Part shown: piece by piece, positions 1-12,140 of the stretch
Layout: each line of letters begins with the position of its first letter
Position numbering within the stretch: the stretch's first letter is position 1
NCBI RefSeq assembly: GCF_026810505.1
Contig: NZ_CP101750.1
Span: 248,001-312,000, forward strand
Direction of reading: 5' to 3'
Length of the DNA stretch: 64,000 nt
Origin: Streptomyces sp. Je 1-369
Lineage (GTDB): Bacteria; Actinomycetota; Actinomycetes; Streptomycetales; Streptomycetaceae
Notes under the pieces: model-generated
Databases searched by the model: none
Seen by the model: only the letters and a program-made list of their open reading frames with translations
Told to the model about the DNA's origin: nothing
Translations under genes and position numbers: made by a program

Positions 1-2661
<2,661 letters not shown>

Positions 2662-2678
2662 CTGCTCAACTCCGATGA

Positions 2679-3944
2679 TCAAGAGGGAGGTTCAGTGGTG
2701 ATCTCGTGGAGCGTTGTGCGGAGCTGGTCGGTCAGGGCAGGCAGGTCGGTGATGGCGGCGGGGTCGGCGTTGAGAGAGATGTGGCAGGTCCCTCGGTACG
2801 AGACGAACGTGGTGATCACGGGCGTGCCGGGCAGCGGGGCGACGCCGAACAGTGCTTGCACGCGGCGGCCTCCGATGGTGATCGGGTCCTTGCCTACGGG
2901 CACGTTGGTGGCCATGAAGTCATGGCGGCGTCCGAGGTGTTTGATGCCGGGGATCAGAAGGGGCGCCGGGAGGTAACGCGCGGCCTTGGCGGCAAGGCTG
3001 AGGATGTCCGCGGGTTGCGGCCCGCCGGCAGCGGTGACGGCAGCCCGGACGGCCCGCAGGGCGGCTGTGGTGTCGGTCTGCCGCGCGGGGACAGTGATAC
3101 TGGCGAGGGTGAAGTGGTTGGCGGCGTGCGCGGCACGCGGCCTGCGCAAAGCCACCAGCGAGAGGGCTCTGAAGTCGGCGGGGCCCGTTGCTCCCCGGGC
3201 CGCCAGGTAGCGGCCTGTGGCGCGGGCGATCGCGCACAGGAGCACGTCATTGACGGTTCCTCCGGCGATCTTGGCTGTCCGTTTCATCGGCTCCAGGTCC
3301 ATCGTGAAGAAGGCGTACCGCCGGGCTCGGCTGGGGACTGGAGCCCGTTTGCGGGGGCGCGCGGGCAAGAGCAGCGTCGTCGCCCACTGACGCCACAGGG
3401 TGACCCGGCCTCGCCGTATCCCGCCGAGCGGGGACGGGACCTGCTTCGGCGGTTGCACACCACTCGCCTTGATACGCCCGTTCAGGAGGTCGGCGATCTG
3501 AAGCCCGTCGGCCAAGGCGTGCGAGATCTTGAGGATGTACAGCACTCCGTCGCCGCCCTGGACCCCGTCGACCAGATATGCCTGCCACGGGGCGCTGTCA
3601 GCGGGGAAAGACGTGTTGACCAGGGCGTGCAGCAGGCGGGAGAAGGCTTCTTCTCCGGCTTCCTTGCCCAGGCTGATGTGTACGAGGTGGTCTTCGAGGG
3701 CGAAATGCGGGTCCGCCTCCCAGTACGGGCGGTGGGCGCTGCCACCCACACGGTGGGTCAGGCGCGGATAGTGCTGGGTCAACTCCTCGTGCCAGGACGT
3801 GAGCTGGGCGAGATCGGCCGGCGGTTCGAGGTAGGCCAGTACGGTGACGGTTGCCTGATGCGGGGCGTCGCACTGCAGCTTCCACATCAGCTGGTCCAGT
3901 GGCGCCATGAGACGGAGCGGCGCAGCGGCTGCGGTGCTGGTCAT
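2679..3944 (-). CDS. Wax ester synthase/diacylglycerol acyltransferase (WS/DGAT) family protein
   Basis: 421 residues from the ATG at 3944. The N-terminus has the family opening (LMAPLDQLMWKL) and the acyltransferase motif reads SHALADG, where most members have HHxxxDG; the second, catalytic His and the DG are kept. The C-terminal half has the usual NVPVG and GTPVITTFVSYRG blocks. Such enzymes move an acyl group from acyl-CoA or a carrier protein to an alcohol acceptor. Sitting 14 nt after an ABC1-kinase gene and 17 nt before a polyketide synthase, it may esterify the polyketide product (inference) rather than make storage lipid. Family call is firm, substrate unknown. Confidence 0.88.
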   Translation of the reverse strand: MTSTAAAAPLRLMAPLDQLMWKLQCDAPHQATVTVLAYLEPPADLAQLTSWHEELTQHYPRLTHRVGGSAHRPYWEADPHFALEDHLVHISLGKEAGEEAFSRLLHALVNTSFPADSAPWQAYLVDGVQGGDGVLYILKISHALADGLQIADLLNGRIKASGVQPPKQVPSPLGGIRRGRVTLWRQWATTLLLPARPRKRAPVPSRARRYAFFTMDLEPMKRTAKIAGGTVNDVLLCAIARATGRYLAARGATGPADFRALSLVALRRPRAAHAANHFTLASITVPARQTDTTAALRAVRAAVTAAGGPQPADILSLAAKAARYLPAPLLIPGIKHLGRRHDFMATNVPVGKDPITIGGRRVQALFGVAPLPGTPVITTFVSYRGTCHISLNADPAAITDLPALTDQLRTTLHEITTEPPS

Positions 3945-3958
3945 TCGCTCTCCAACTG

Positions 3959-5503
3959 TCAGCGGTGCATAGGGGAAGCCTGGACCGGTGGCCAGGGCCG
4001 GCAGGCGGTAGGGCTGTGCCGTCGCAGCACGGCCCAGGCCACGGCCAGCAGTGCGGCACGCCGTACGGCGGGTCTCACGCCGCCGGGAAGGAACGTTTGC
4101 AGCGGGCCGCCGCGGCCGGACTCGCTCAACCCGTTGGCCACAGCGCGGAGTTGGCCACCGGCCTCGGACAGGCCCATCATCGCCTCCAGCGCCGAGCGGC
4201 CGGCGAACGCGGGAGAGAGCAGTTCTTCGGCCAAGTCGAGGAGAATGGCCTGCAGGTGCTGGCGGATGACCTGCGTGAACTGCACCTCCGGTGCCAGACA
4301 GCGCACAGAGCCGTCGATGTTGGCGAATGACTTGCCGAGCACGGCGACCGCTGGATTGACCCCGATGCCGCGGCGGGCGGAGTGGCGCATCACCGCGCTC
4401 AGGGTCTGCCCGAAGTCGAGCTCCGCCAGCGTCGCCGTCGCCAGCTGCGGGACCATCGCGGTGATGTCGCTGATGAATCCGGCCGGGTCGGCCGTGGTGG
4501 TGAGGCGCCCGGTCTCGAGCCACGCGTTGGCGACCCCGGTACCGTCGTTGAGTGTCAGATTCAGCATCAACAGCAGCACGGCCGCGCTGGTGCGCCGGTC
4601 GATGCGCCCGACCATGCCCCAGTCGATGACCGCGGCCTGCCCATCGCTCTGGATGAGAATGTTGCCGGGGTGTGGGTCGGCGTGGAAGCGACGGTCGACG
4701 AAGTACCCGCGGTGCATGAGAGCCAGCAGGTCGCTGCCGATCGCGAGCCGCTCATCGGCTGCCAGGTCGTGCCGTTTGAAGTCACGAATGGAACACCCGG
4801 GTGCCATGCTCTGCACCAGCACGCGCGGCGACGCGAACACCACCGCGGGGACGTACAGCGTGCGAAACCGTTCCACCGTGGGCCGGGCCTCTTCCATGTT
4901 GCCCGCCTCACGGGTGAAGTCCAGCTCCGGACGCATGGCATCGAACAGCACGCCCAGCAACGCCTCCAGATCAAACGTGGCGGTCAGGCCCGGCGCGCCG
5001 TACGCGATCAGACGGGCGGCACGCCGCAGTAGCCGCATGTCCTCCTCGACGGTGGCCTGGACCCCCGGTCGCTGCACCTTGATCACGACCTCCCGGCCGT
5101 CGAGCATGCGGGCACCGTAGACCTGCGCCAAGGAAGCCGTCCCCAACGGCTGACCGCCCCGCACGTGCGCGAACATCCGGGACCAGCGCGGCCCCAGCTC
5201 CTCCTCCAGAACCGAAGTGAAGGCCGAGAACGGCTCCGCCGCCGCGTGATCATGCAGACGCTGCAGTTCCTCCATGACCGGCGCGGAGACAAGGTCGGGA
5301 CGGGTGGCAAGCATCTGGCCCACCTTCATGTAGAAGGGGCCAAGGCTTTCCAGCGACACCCGCAGGGCTCGGGCCCGCTCGCGCTGACGCACCAGCGGAG
5401 CCCCGGGCCCGCGAGGCCGGCCCGGCGACAGACGTCTGCCGGCCTCCCCGCGCAGGAGCGCGCCGAAGACGCGCACGACCGTGGTCAGGCGGGCATCGCT
5501 CAT
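3959..5503 (-). CDS. ABC1/AarF (UbiB-like) atypical kinase family protein
   Basis: 514 residues. The UbiB/ADCK hallmarks are visible in order: the KxGQ-type motif (YMKVGQMLATRPDLV), the alanine-rich nucleotide loop (GTASLAQVY), the lysine strand (VVIKVQRPGV), the catalytic block HADPHPGN and the metal-binding D-W-G (VIDWGMVGR). In other bacteria the family supports ubiquinone or isoprenoid-lipid metabolism and has ATPase activity. Here the partners are a WS/DGAT acyltransferase and a polyketide synthase, so a lipid-handling role in that pathway is plausible but inferred. The C-terminus is Arg/Trp rich and may contact membrane. A start at 5503 fits the family length. Confidence 0.9.
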   Translation of the reverse strand: MSDARLTTVVRVFGALLRGEAGRRLSPGRPRGPGAPLVRQRERARALRVSLESLGPFYMKVGQMLATRPDLVSAPVMEELQRLHDHAAAEPFSAFTSVLEEELGPRWSRMFAHVRGGQPLGTASLAQVYGARMLDGREVVIKVQRPGVQATVEEDMRLLRRAARLIAYGAPGLTATFDLEALLGVLFDAMRPELDFTREAGNMEEARPTVERFRTLYVPAVVFASPRVLVQSMAPGCSIRDFKRHDLAADERLAIGSDLLALMHRGYFVDRRFHADPHPGNILIQSDGQAAVIDWGMVGRIDRRTSAAVLLLMLNLTLNDGTGVANAWLETGRLTTTADPAGFISDITAMVPQLATATLAELDFGQTLSAVMRHSARRGIGVNPAVAVLGKSFANIDGSVRCLAPEVQFTQVIRQHLQAILLDLAEELLSPAFAGRSALEAMMGLSEAGGQLRAVANGLSESGRGGPLQTFLPGGVRPAVRRAALLAVAWAVLRRHSPTACRPWPPVQASPMHR

Positions 5504-5554
5504 GCTGTTGCCGCCGTCTGCCGCTGCGGCCGTTCGACCCGGAGGCGCGCCTTG

Positions 5555-5800
5555 TCAGTCGGACGCACCACGAGAGGCACTCTGAGAAGAGTCGGCGAGG
5601 CCGGCGTCAGGGACGCTCTCCACCCCGTCTCCGGCGCTGTGGTCCCGGCTCTCCACCAGCCGGGTCAGGCCACGCCGGAAATCCTTCTCCGCGTCGTCGA
5701 CTCGGTCCAGAGCACTCTCGACAATGTCCTGCACTTCGTCCACGACGACATGGATCAAGCGGGTCAGTCCCCCGCGCGTCCTGGTGGCCTTCTGGGACAT
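5555..5800 (-). CDS. Small charged protein (81 aa), first gene of the PKS operon
   Basis: The ATG at 5800 has a good ribosome-binding site (AAGGAGA, spacing about 6). The product is rich in Asp, Arg, Val and Leu and should form one long amphipathic helix (about residues 10-50, including VVVDEVQDIVESALDRVDDA), followed by a disordered Ser/Asp/Gly tail. There is no signal peptide or membrane segment. It is the promoter-proximal gene of the operon running through the ABC1 kinase and WS/DGAT genes into the polyketide synthase. An amphipathic helix next to lipid-acyltransfer genes recalls lipid-granule coat proteins, but no family is recognised. Confidence 0.65.
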   Translation of the reverse strand: MSQKATRTRGGLTRLIHVVVDEVQDIVESALDRVDDAEKDFRRGLTRLVESRDHSAGDGVESVPDAGLADSSQSASRGASD

Positions 5801-6202
5801 GAAGTCTCCTTGTGAAGCCGAAACGAACAGGGCACGGTACCGACGGGCATGGGCGCCGCCTGCCGGTCTCCTGACCGCGCACACCGATCAACGCCTTGAT
5901 CTACCGAACAGGCTTACGAAACGGTGCTTCCAGGAGTACCCGCGACTCGGCATCGCGGCACCGGCGAACGCACGGCGCGCAGGTGCACGACCAGCGCTGC
6001 CCTGGGCCACTGTGCGTGGCGGCGTGCCTCCGCGCTCCGTCATCCGCGCCCTTGCGCGTGCGGTGCCGTCGAAGGAGTTCGCGCTCCTGCCGCGCCACAT
6101 CGGCGCACGTGGGGAACGCGAGGGCGGGTACCTGCACGTACGCAACGGCCTCCGACGCGCGCAGCCAGCCCTCCGTCGCACTCATGAAACGAGAACTCGT
6201 CG
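5801..6202. other. 400-bp divergent intergenic region with a small palindrome
   Basis: This lies between the minus-strand PKS operon and the plus-strand esterase and should hold both promoters. No convincing gene was found: open frames here have poor codon composition. A perfect 6-bp inverted repeat with a 4-nt centre (GATCAA-cgcc-TTGATC, 5886-5901) lies 86 nt upstream of the ATG of the small operon leader and could be an operator. Confidence 0.4.
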
Positions 6203-7117
6203 ATGCCCCTGCTCTCCGCCCCCGCCGTCGCTCGACCGCTGGCTTGGCTTCTCCAAAAGACACGGACCCCCAGGACGACCGCGTCCATGACCTTCCCCGA
6301 GATACCCGCGCTCCGCAGGAGCTTGACCATTCCCACCAGCTTCGGTGCCGCGAAGAGCACGGTGTACTACCCGCCCGCGGAGTCGACCGGCGTGCCTCCG
6401 GTGCACGTCAACTTCCACGGCGGCGGCTTCGTGATCGGACACCCCGAACAAGACGATCCGCTATGCCGCTACCTCGCCGCCCGCACGCCCGTCGCGGTCC
6501 TCAACGTCGACTACCTCCTGGCCCCACAACACCCCTTCCCCACCGCTCCGCGGCAGGCATGGGAAGTCGTGCGATGGGTTGCCGAGCACGGCGAGGGGAA
6601 CGGCTGGGACGCGAGCAGGATCACCGTCGGCGGCCAGAGTGCGGGCGGATCGCTCGCCGCCGCGGTCGCCCGTCAGGCCAGGAACGTCGGCACCCCTGCC
6701 CTCGGCCTGCAGATCCTGCACTACCCGGCCCTGGACGCGGCGACATCCAGCTGGGCCAAACGGTCCCCCGTCCCGAGGCCCGTCATCCGACCATGGCTCC
6801 GCGAGATCCTCATCGGCGCTTATGTGCCCCGTCCGGACGACCGCACTCATCCGCTGGCCTCTCCGGCCGACGACACCAACGGCGATGGCCTCTTCGGTAT
6901 CGCCCCTGCCGTGGTGATCACCTGCGAAGAGGATCTCCTGCGCGACGAGGGAATCGCCTACGCCCGGAAACTTCGTGCCGCCGACGCCCTCGTCGACCAC
7001 TGTGACCTGCACGGGACCGATCACGCCTACAACATCTTCGGTGACGACACCACACTTGCCGCCCACATGTACGACCTCATGGCCGACCATCTCCGCCGGG
7101 TCCACACAGGCCGATGA
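6203..7117 (+). CDS. Alpha/beta hydrolase, hormone-sensitive-lipase family
   Basis: 304 residues. The HSL oxyanion-hole motif HGGGFVIG and nucleophile elbow GQSAGGS are both present; the acid lies in the EEDLLRDEG block and the catalytic His in GTDHAYN near the C-terminus. The family hydrolyses short- to medium-chain carboxylic esters. The first about 35 residues are basic with no clear signal cleavage site, so a cytoplasmic enzyme is likely. It is divergent from the PKS operon and 119 nt upstream of an alkylsulfatase. The ribosome-binding site before 6203 is weak, so the start is less certain than the family. Confidence 0.88.
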   Translation: MPLLSAPAVARPLAWLLQKTRTPRTTASMTFPEIPALRRSLTIPTSFGAAKSTVYYPPAESTGVPPVHVNFHGGGFVIGHPEQDDPLCRYLAARTPVAVLNVDYLLAPQHPFPTAPRQAWEVVRWVAEHGEGNGWDASRITVGGQSAGGSLAAAVARQARNVGTPALGLQILHYPALDAATSSWAKRSPVPRPVIRPWLREILIGAYVPRPDDRTHPLASPADDTNGDGLFGIAPAVVITCEEDLLRDEGIAYARKLRAADALVDHCDLHGTDHAYNIFGDDTTLAAHMYDLMADHLRRVHTGR

Positions 7118-7236
7118 CATACAGCACCCAGCAGCTGCCCGGCGGACAAGCCCCGGCTCGGGGTGTGACGTATCACCTGCTTGTCTGTGACGCCTCATCA
7201 GGCGCCCGTGGCGCAGGTCTGTGAGGATCGGTGGTC

Positions 7237-9108
7237 ATGAGCGACAGGGTGCGAGAGGCCGGCGGCAGCGACCTGGCCTGGGACGACGATCAGGACTTCG
7301 CCGATGCGGACCGAGGTCTCCTCGGCCGGCTCGAGCCGGGCACGGTGACGGCCACGGACGGGAGCGTGGTGTGGGACGCGGATGCCTACGGCTTCCTGGA
7401 CAGCGACTGTCCGCCCACGGCACACCCGTCACTGTGGCGGCAGAGCCGGCTGGTGGCGAGGCAAGGGCTGTACGAGGTGGTGCCCGGCATCTACCAGGTG
7501 CGCGGCCTCGACCTGTCGAACATCTCCTTCGTGGAGGGTGAACGCGGCGTCATCGTCGTGGATCCGCTGATCAGCTCGGAAGTCGCAGCCGCAGCGTTGG
7601 CGCTGTACCGCGAGCATCGCGGCGAGCGGCCGGTGACGGCGGTGATCTACACGCACTCGCACGTCGACCACTTCGGCGGGGTGCGCGGCGTCGTCGAGGC
7701 GGCCGATGTGGCGACCGGGCGGGTGCCGGTCATCGCGCCGGCCGGATTCCTGGAACACGCGGCGAGCGAGAACGTCTTCACGGGGACGGCGATGGCGCGT
7801 CGTGCGAGCTATATGTACGGGGCCGCGCTGCCGAAGGGGCCCGCGGGGCAGATCGGTTGCGGGCTCGGGCAGACCACGTCGACCGGTACCGTCGGTCTGC
7901 TCGCGCCGACCCTGGACGTGACGCGCACGGGACAGGAAGAGACGGTCGACGGCGTACGTATCGTCTTCCAGCTCACGCCCGGCACCGAGGCGCCGGCGGA
8001 GATGAACTTCCACTTCCCGGAGCTGCGGGTCCTCTGCGCCGCCGAGAACGCCTGCCACACCCTGCACAACGTCCTCACCCTGCGCGGGGCCCTGGTCCGC
8101 GACCCGAGCGCGTGGGCCCGGTATCTGACCGAGACGATCCGGCTGTTCTCCGACGGCACCGATGTCGTCTTCGGCTCTCACCACTGGCCGACCTGGGGCC
8201 AGGACCGCGCCGTCCGGTTCCTGGAGGAACAGCGCGACGCCTACGCCTTCCTGCACGACCAGTCCGTGCGGCTGATCAACGCCGGGTACACCGGTGCGGA
8301 GATCGCCGAGGTCCTGCGCTTCCCGCCGGGACTCAAACGGGCCTGGCACGCTCGCGGCTACTACGGTTCGCTCAGTCACAACGCCAAGGCGGTCTACCAG
8401 CGGTACATGGGCTGGTTCGACGGCAATCCGGCCCACCTCTGGCAGCATCCGCCGGTCGAGGCAGCCCGCCGGTACGTGGAGTTCATGGGTGGCACCGACG
8501 CGGTGGTCGCCAAGGCCCGCGCGTCGTACGAAGCGGGTGATCTGCGGTGGGTCGCGGAAGTGCTCGGCCATGTCCTGTTCGCCGAGCCAGGGCACGCCGC
8601 GGCGCGCGCTCTGCAGGCCCGGACGTTCGAGCGGCTCGGGCAGGGCTCGGAGTGCGGCCCGTGGCGCAACTTCTATCTCATGGGCGCCACCGAACTGCGC
8701 GACGGCGTCCTCGGCACCCCGACCCGCTCAGCGCCGGACATCCTGGCCGCGCTCACCGCCGAGCAGATCTTCCAGTCGATGGCCGTACGGCTCAACGGCC
8801 CGCGCGCCGCCGAGGCCGGGCGGCTGGTGCTGCGCTGGGAGTTCACCGACACCGGCGAGAACTGGACACTGCTGCTGTCCAACGGGGCGCTGACCCCGAT
8901 GCGCGGCGACGCCCCGCGCGGTGAACGGCCCGTCGCCACGCTCCGGTTGGCGCGCACCACCCTCGACTCGATCCTGGGGGGACGTGCCACGTTCGCCGAC
9001 GAGATCGCGGGCGGCGGGGTCGTGCTCGACGGTGACGCCCGGGCACAGGTGACCTTCAGCGGGCTCCTCGACACGCCGGACCCCGACTTCGCGATCGTCA
9101 CCCCCTAG
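7237..9108 (+). CDS. Alkyl/aryl-sulfatase, SdsA1-type metallo-beta-lactamase fold
   Basis: Metal-dependent sulfatase that hydrolyses alkyl sulfates to alcohol and sulfate. The metal-binding motif THSHVDHFGG starts at about residue 139. A second conserved block (AAENACHTLHN) and the dimerisation/sterol-carrier-like C-terminal domain (ending near VTFSGLLDT) complete the class III sulfatase layout, and 623 residues is the normal length. ATG 7237 is preferred to GTG 7231 because GAGG lies about 10 nt upstream. There is no signal peptide. Its 3' end overlaps the convergent PucR-type regulator by 11 bp, and an MFS transporter lies beyond, suggesting a sulfate-ester uptake and use unit. Confidence 0.93.
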   Translation: MSDRVREAGGSDLAWDDDQDFADADRGLLGRLEPGTVTATDGSVVWDADAYGFLDSDCPPTAHPSLWRQSRLVARQGLYEVVPGIYQVRGLDLSNISFVEGERGVIVVDPLISSEVAAAALALYREHRGERPVTAVIYTHSHVDHFGGVRGVVEAADVATGRVPVIAPAGFLEHAASENVFTGTAMARRASYMYGAALPKGPAGQIGCGLGQTTSTGTVGLLAPTLDVTRTGQEETVDGVRIVFQLTPGTEAPAEMNFHFPELRVLCAAENACHTLHNVLTLRGALVRDPSAWARYLTETIRLFSDGTDVVFGSHHWPTWGQDRAVRFLEEQRDAYAFLHDQSVRLINAGYTGAEIAEVLRFPPGLKRAWHARGYYGSLSHNAKAVYQRYMGWFDGNPAHLWQHPPVEAARRYVEFMGGTDAVVAKARASYEAGDLRWVAEVLGHVLFAEPGHAAARALQARTFERLGQGSECGPWRNFYLMGATELRDGVLGTPTRSAPDILAALTAEQIFQSMAVRLNGPRAAEAGRLVLRWEFTDTGENWTLLLSNGALTPMRGDAPRGERPVATLRLARTTLDSILGGRATFADEIAGGGVVLDGDARAQVTFSGLLDTPDPDFAIVTP

Positions 9109-10327
9109 GGGCGTCCGCCGGAGCGTCGACGGCTCGCACCGACAGCGCCGCGAGGGCGAGTGCCGTGTCCCGTGGCGAGCCGAGGTCGAGACCGGTCAGT
9201 TCGTGGATCCGCGTGAGCCGGTTGTCCACGGAGTTGGGGTGGAGGCTCAGGACGCGGGCGGTGGCCCGGCGGTCCTGGCGCTGCCCCAGGTGGATGCGGA
9301 GGGTCTGGACGAGTTCGGGGCGACCGTCCAGCGGGGCGAGGAGGGCGGCGATCCGGTCGCTCGCGTCGCTCGGGCGGGACAAGTGGTACTCCAGCAGGAC
9401 GTCGTCGAGCCGGTGCAGGCCGGGCGGATGGCCGCAGGCCCGGGCGACGCGGACCACCTCGGCGACCTGGCAGCCGATCGCCGGAATGTGCTCCGCCGAC
9501 CGCGCCCTGGCGCAGGCCAGCCGTATCTCCGAACCCGCCGCCTCGCGCAGCGCCTCCAAGAGCCTGGCGGGCACTTCACCGCACCCGCGGATGACGACAT
9601 GGCCGCCACCGCCGTCCAGTAAGGCGAGGGTTTCGGTGCCGAAGGTCCGGTCGAGTGCGGTCTGCACACGGCGAAGCAGGCGCCGAGCGGCCACCGGTGA
9701 CCGCTCGCCCGGTGCAGCGGGCTCGGTGAAACCCACGTACAGCACGAGGCTGGGCCCCTCCGCCACGGTCCCCCTCGGGTCCACGCCACCCTCCAGCAAG
9801 GCGCGGGCCCGGGAGCGGCGCTGCTCCTGGCGTTCCGCGACGAGGGCGGCCTGCTCGTCGAGGTAGCTTTCGGTCACCGCGCCCACGATCCGGTCCTCCG
9901 CGGTGAACAGCGCCTCGGCCAACTCGGCGAGAGCATCGGCCTCTTCGACGGCGGCGGTCTCCCGCAGCACTCGCCACAGCTCTCGTACGCCCAGGCCGTA
10001 GGTGCGCAGCAGCAGATGCAGCGGCATGCCTTCCTCGGCGCGCTGGGCGGCGCGCTCCTGGAAGTACTCCAGCGGATCCGAAGCCGCTCCCCCGGCGGCG
10101 CCGCGCAGGAACAACCGCATCGCGTGCCGGGCCGTCGCCGCGATCTCCACGTCCTTGACGTCGGCGGGCAGGTCGGCGTATCCGTGCAGTTGCTCGAAGA
10201 CCCCGCGGGCCATGCGCCGGGCCAGTTCATTGATCCTGGGTTCACAGCGGGCGGCGAGCGCCACGGCTGCCGGCGAAAGACCGGCCGACCGCGTCCGGCC
10301 GTCCTGCGTCTCCTCTTGCCGTGCCAC
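9098..10327 (-). CDS. PucR/CdaR-type transcriptional regulator
   Basis: About 409 residues from the GTG at 10327, chosen because GGAGAGG precedes it; a longer frame to 10375 exists but lacks a site. The C-terminal 60 residues form the PucR helix-turn-helix (LGQRQDRRATARVL, then HPNSVDNRLTRIHELTG), in which sugar-diacid and purine-type regulators bind DNA. The middle matches the GGDEF-like domain of the family, and the N-terminal about 200 residues are helical. It is divergent from the MFS transporter and convergent with the alkylsulfatase. A perfect 7-bp palindrome in the divergent promoter is a candidate operator. Confidence 0.88.
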   Translation of the reverse strand: MARQEETQDGRTRSAGLSPAAVALAARCEPRINELARRMARGVFEQLHGYADLPADVKDVEIAATARHAMRLFLRGAAGGAASDPLEYFQERAAQRAEEGMPLHLLLRTYGLGVRELWRVLRETAAVEEADALAELAEALFTAEDRIVGAVTESYLDEQAALVAERQEQRRSRARALLEGGVDPRGTVAEGPSLVLYVGFTEPAAPGERSPVAARRLLRRVQTALDRTFGTETLALLDGGGGHVVIRGCGEVPARLLEALREAAGSEIRLACARARSAEHIPAIGCQVAEVVRVARACGHPPGLHRLDDVLLEYHLSRPSDASDRIAALLAPLDGRPELVQTLRIHLGQRQDRRATARVLSLHPNSVDNRLTRIHELTGLDLGSPRDTALALAALSVRAVDAPADAPRG

Positions 10328-10344
10328 GGTCCACCTCTCCGACG

Positions 10345-10362
10345 ACTGTGATCCGTCACAGT
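10345..10362. promoter_or_regulatory. Candidate operator between PucR-type regulator and MFS gene
   Basis: A perfect 7-bp inverted repeat with a 4-nt centre (ACTGTGA-tccg-TCACAGT) lies 18 nt upstream of the regulator start and about 100 nt upstream of the transporter start. Its place in the divergent promoter and its symmetry fit a dimer-binding site, presumably for the adjacent regulator (inference). Confidence 0.5.
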
Positions 10363-10461
10363 ACCCGGCGCGCACGATTGTGATCCCGATGGATGTGCCC
10401 GCGTCTCCCCTGCCTGCAAGATCGGCGCCACACCGGAGACGCGAACCCCTGAAGGAGCCGC

Positions 10462-11751
10462 ATGCCCCCGCTCACCCGACCCAGCTCCGGTATGACACAG
10501 CACAGCTCCGGTTGGCAGACTACGTGGACACTTCTGATCTTCATGCTGGTCAACTTCGCCGACAAGACCGTGCTGGGACTGGCCGCGAAACCGATCATGG
10601 ACGACCTCGGCCTGACCCGTGGGGAGTTCGGCACCGCCTCAGCGGCGTTCTTCGCGCTGTTCAGCGTCTCGGCCCTGGCGGTGTCGTACCTGACCCGCAC
10701 GGTCCGGACGACGGTACTGCTGCTGGCGATGGCGCTGCTGTGGTCGGCGGCTCAACTGCCGATGCTGTGGACGGCCGCCGGCTTCGGCACCCTGATGACC
10801 ACGCGGGTGCTGCTCGGTGCGGCCGAGGGCCCCGCCATGCCGGTCGCCACCCACCATCTGCACGGCTGGTTCGAGCAGCGGGAGCGCACCCTGCCGACCG
10901 CGGTGCTGCTGACCGGCGCCGCAGCCGGGGTCGCCGTCGCGGCCCCCACGCTCACGCTCGTGATCGACCGCTTCGGCTGGCGGTGGGCGTTCGGCGCGGT
11001 CGGGCTGGCGGGTCTGGCATGGGCGGCCTACTGGGCGCTGCGCGGTACCGAGGGTCCGTACGCTCGCCGGGACGACGAGGGCGGAGCTGTCGCGGAGCCC
11101 GTTCCCTACCGCCGCATCCTGCTCTCGGGCACCTGGATCAGCGCCGCGCTCGGGGCGTTCGCCGCCTACTGGATGCTCAGCGCCAACCTGACCTGGATGC
11201 CGGACTACCTGGAATCGATCACCGGGTTGAGTCTGCATCAGGCCGGCATCCTGGTGACCGGCGCCGCGCTCGCCAACGGAGTCGTACTCGTGGGGCACGG
11301 ACTGTTGGCCCGGCGCCGGACCGAGCCGCCGAGCGGCGCCGGTACGGGCGCCCTGATGTGCCTGGCGGCGATCGCCGTAGGCGTGTTCGCCGTGACCGAC
11401 GCCATATGGCTCAAGGTGGTGTTGCTACTCGGCCCGATGGCGCTGGCCAACGTCATCATGACGGTGTCCCAGACCGCGTGCGCCCGCATCGCTCCGGCGT
11501 CCCAACGCGGAGTGGTACTCGGTGCGCTGTCCTTCGTCTACGCCCTCGCCGGAGCCCTCTCCCCCTGGGCAACCGGGCGGGTCGTCGACGCCGCGGACTC
11601 GATCACCTCCGGCTACCGCGCCGCCTTCCTGCTCACCTCCGCTTTGCTCGGCCTCACCGGGCTGCTGGCTCTGTGCCTTCTGCGCCCCGAACGCGACGCT
11701 CGGCACCTGGTGGGCACCACTCGTGACAGGCCCCGCGTCGCCAAGAAGTGA
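10462..11751 (+). CDS. MFS transporter
   Basis: 429 residues with about 12 predicted transmembrane helices. The first is at about residues 20-40 (TLLIFMLVNFADKTVLGLA), typical of the anion:cation symporter/hexuronate branch of the family. A loop after helix 6 carries charged residues, and the second six-helix half begins at about residue 215. The ribosome-binding site AAGGAG is well placed before 10462. It lies next to a PucR-type regulator and an alkylsulfatase, so an organic-anion or sulfate-ester substrate is a reasonable guess, but specificity cannot be read from sequence. Confidence 0.9.
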   Translation: MPPLTRPSSGMTQHSSGWQTTWTLLIFMLVNFADKTVLGLAAKPIMDDLGLTRGEFGTASAAFFALFSVSALAVSYLTRTVRTTVLLLAMALLWSAAQLPMLWTAAGFGTLMTTRVLLGAAEGPAMPVATHHLHGWFEQRERTLPTAVLLTGAAAGVAVAAPTLTLVIDRFGWRWAFGAVGLAGLAWAAYWALRGTEGPYARRDDEGGAVAEPVPYRRILLSGTWISAALGAFAAYWMLSANLTWMPDYLESITGLSLHQAGILVTGAALANGVVLVGHGLLARRRTEPPSGAGTGALMCLAAIAVGVFAVTDAIWLKVVLLLGPMALANVIMTVSQTACARIAPASQRGVVLGALSFVYALAGALSPWATGRVVDAADSITSGYRAAFLLTSALLGLTGLLALCLLRPERDARHLVGTTRDRPRVAKK

Positions 11752-12140
11752 GCCGCTCCCGACCATCACAAAGCGGGACCGTCGGCGGCGACGACAAAGT
11801 CACAGCCGAGCTCGAGGAAGTACGTCCCGCCTCAGCCGGGCTGACACCCACCTTCCGTCTCTCCTGGACACCTACTCGGCAGCGAAGTGCGGCCGACCTC
11901 GTACTCCTTTCCGGCGGGGCGCTGTAGGTGTTGCGCGCAACGCCGATCGGCCAGGTGGCCGTCCCCAGGGTCGAGGGCGCTAGGGGCGCGCAGGAGGCGC
12001 GCACCCAGCTGAGCACACTCCTTTGGCAACCCGAAGATATGACCAACTTCGGTGCGACAGGCAGCGTGAGCGGCAGAATGGGGTGACAGCGTGAGGGCCG
12101 GGGGTCCGGACTTTCCGGGTGCTCTGTGCGTTGTCGAGTT
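11752..12140. other. Intergenic region upstream of the GTPase-CHAT block
   Basis: 389 bp with no convincing gene. It must contain the promoter for the GTPase gene at 12141; a GGGGGGG run immediately downstream at 12148-12154 could act as a ribosome-binding site for an alternative TTG start at 12162. No clear operator, terminator or RNA gene was seen. Confidence 0.35.

Noticed and set aside
2706..5120. 804-codon plus-strand open frame opposite the WS/DGAT and ABC1 genes
   Set aside because: Antisense to two clear families on the minus strand; no domains of its own.
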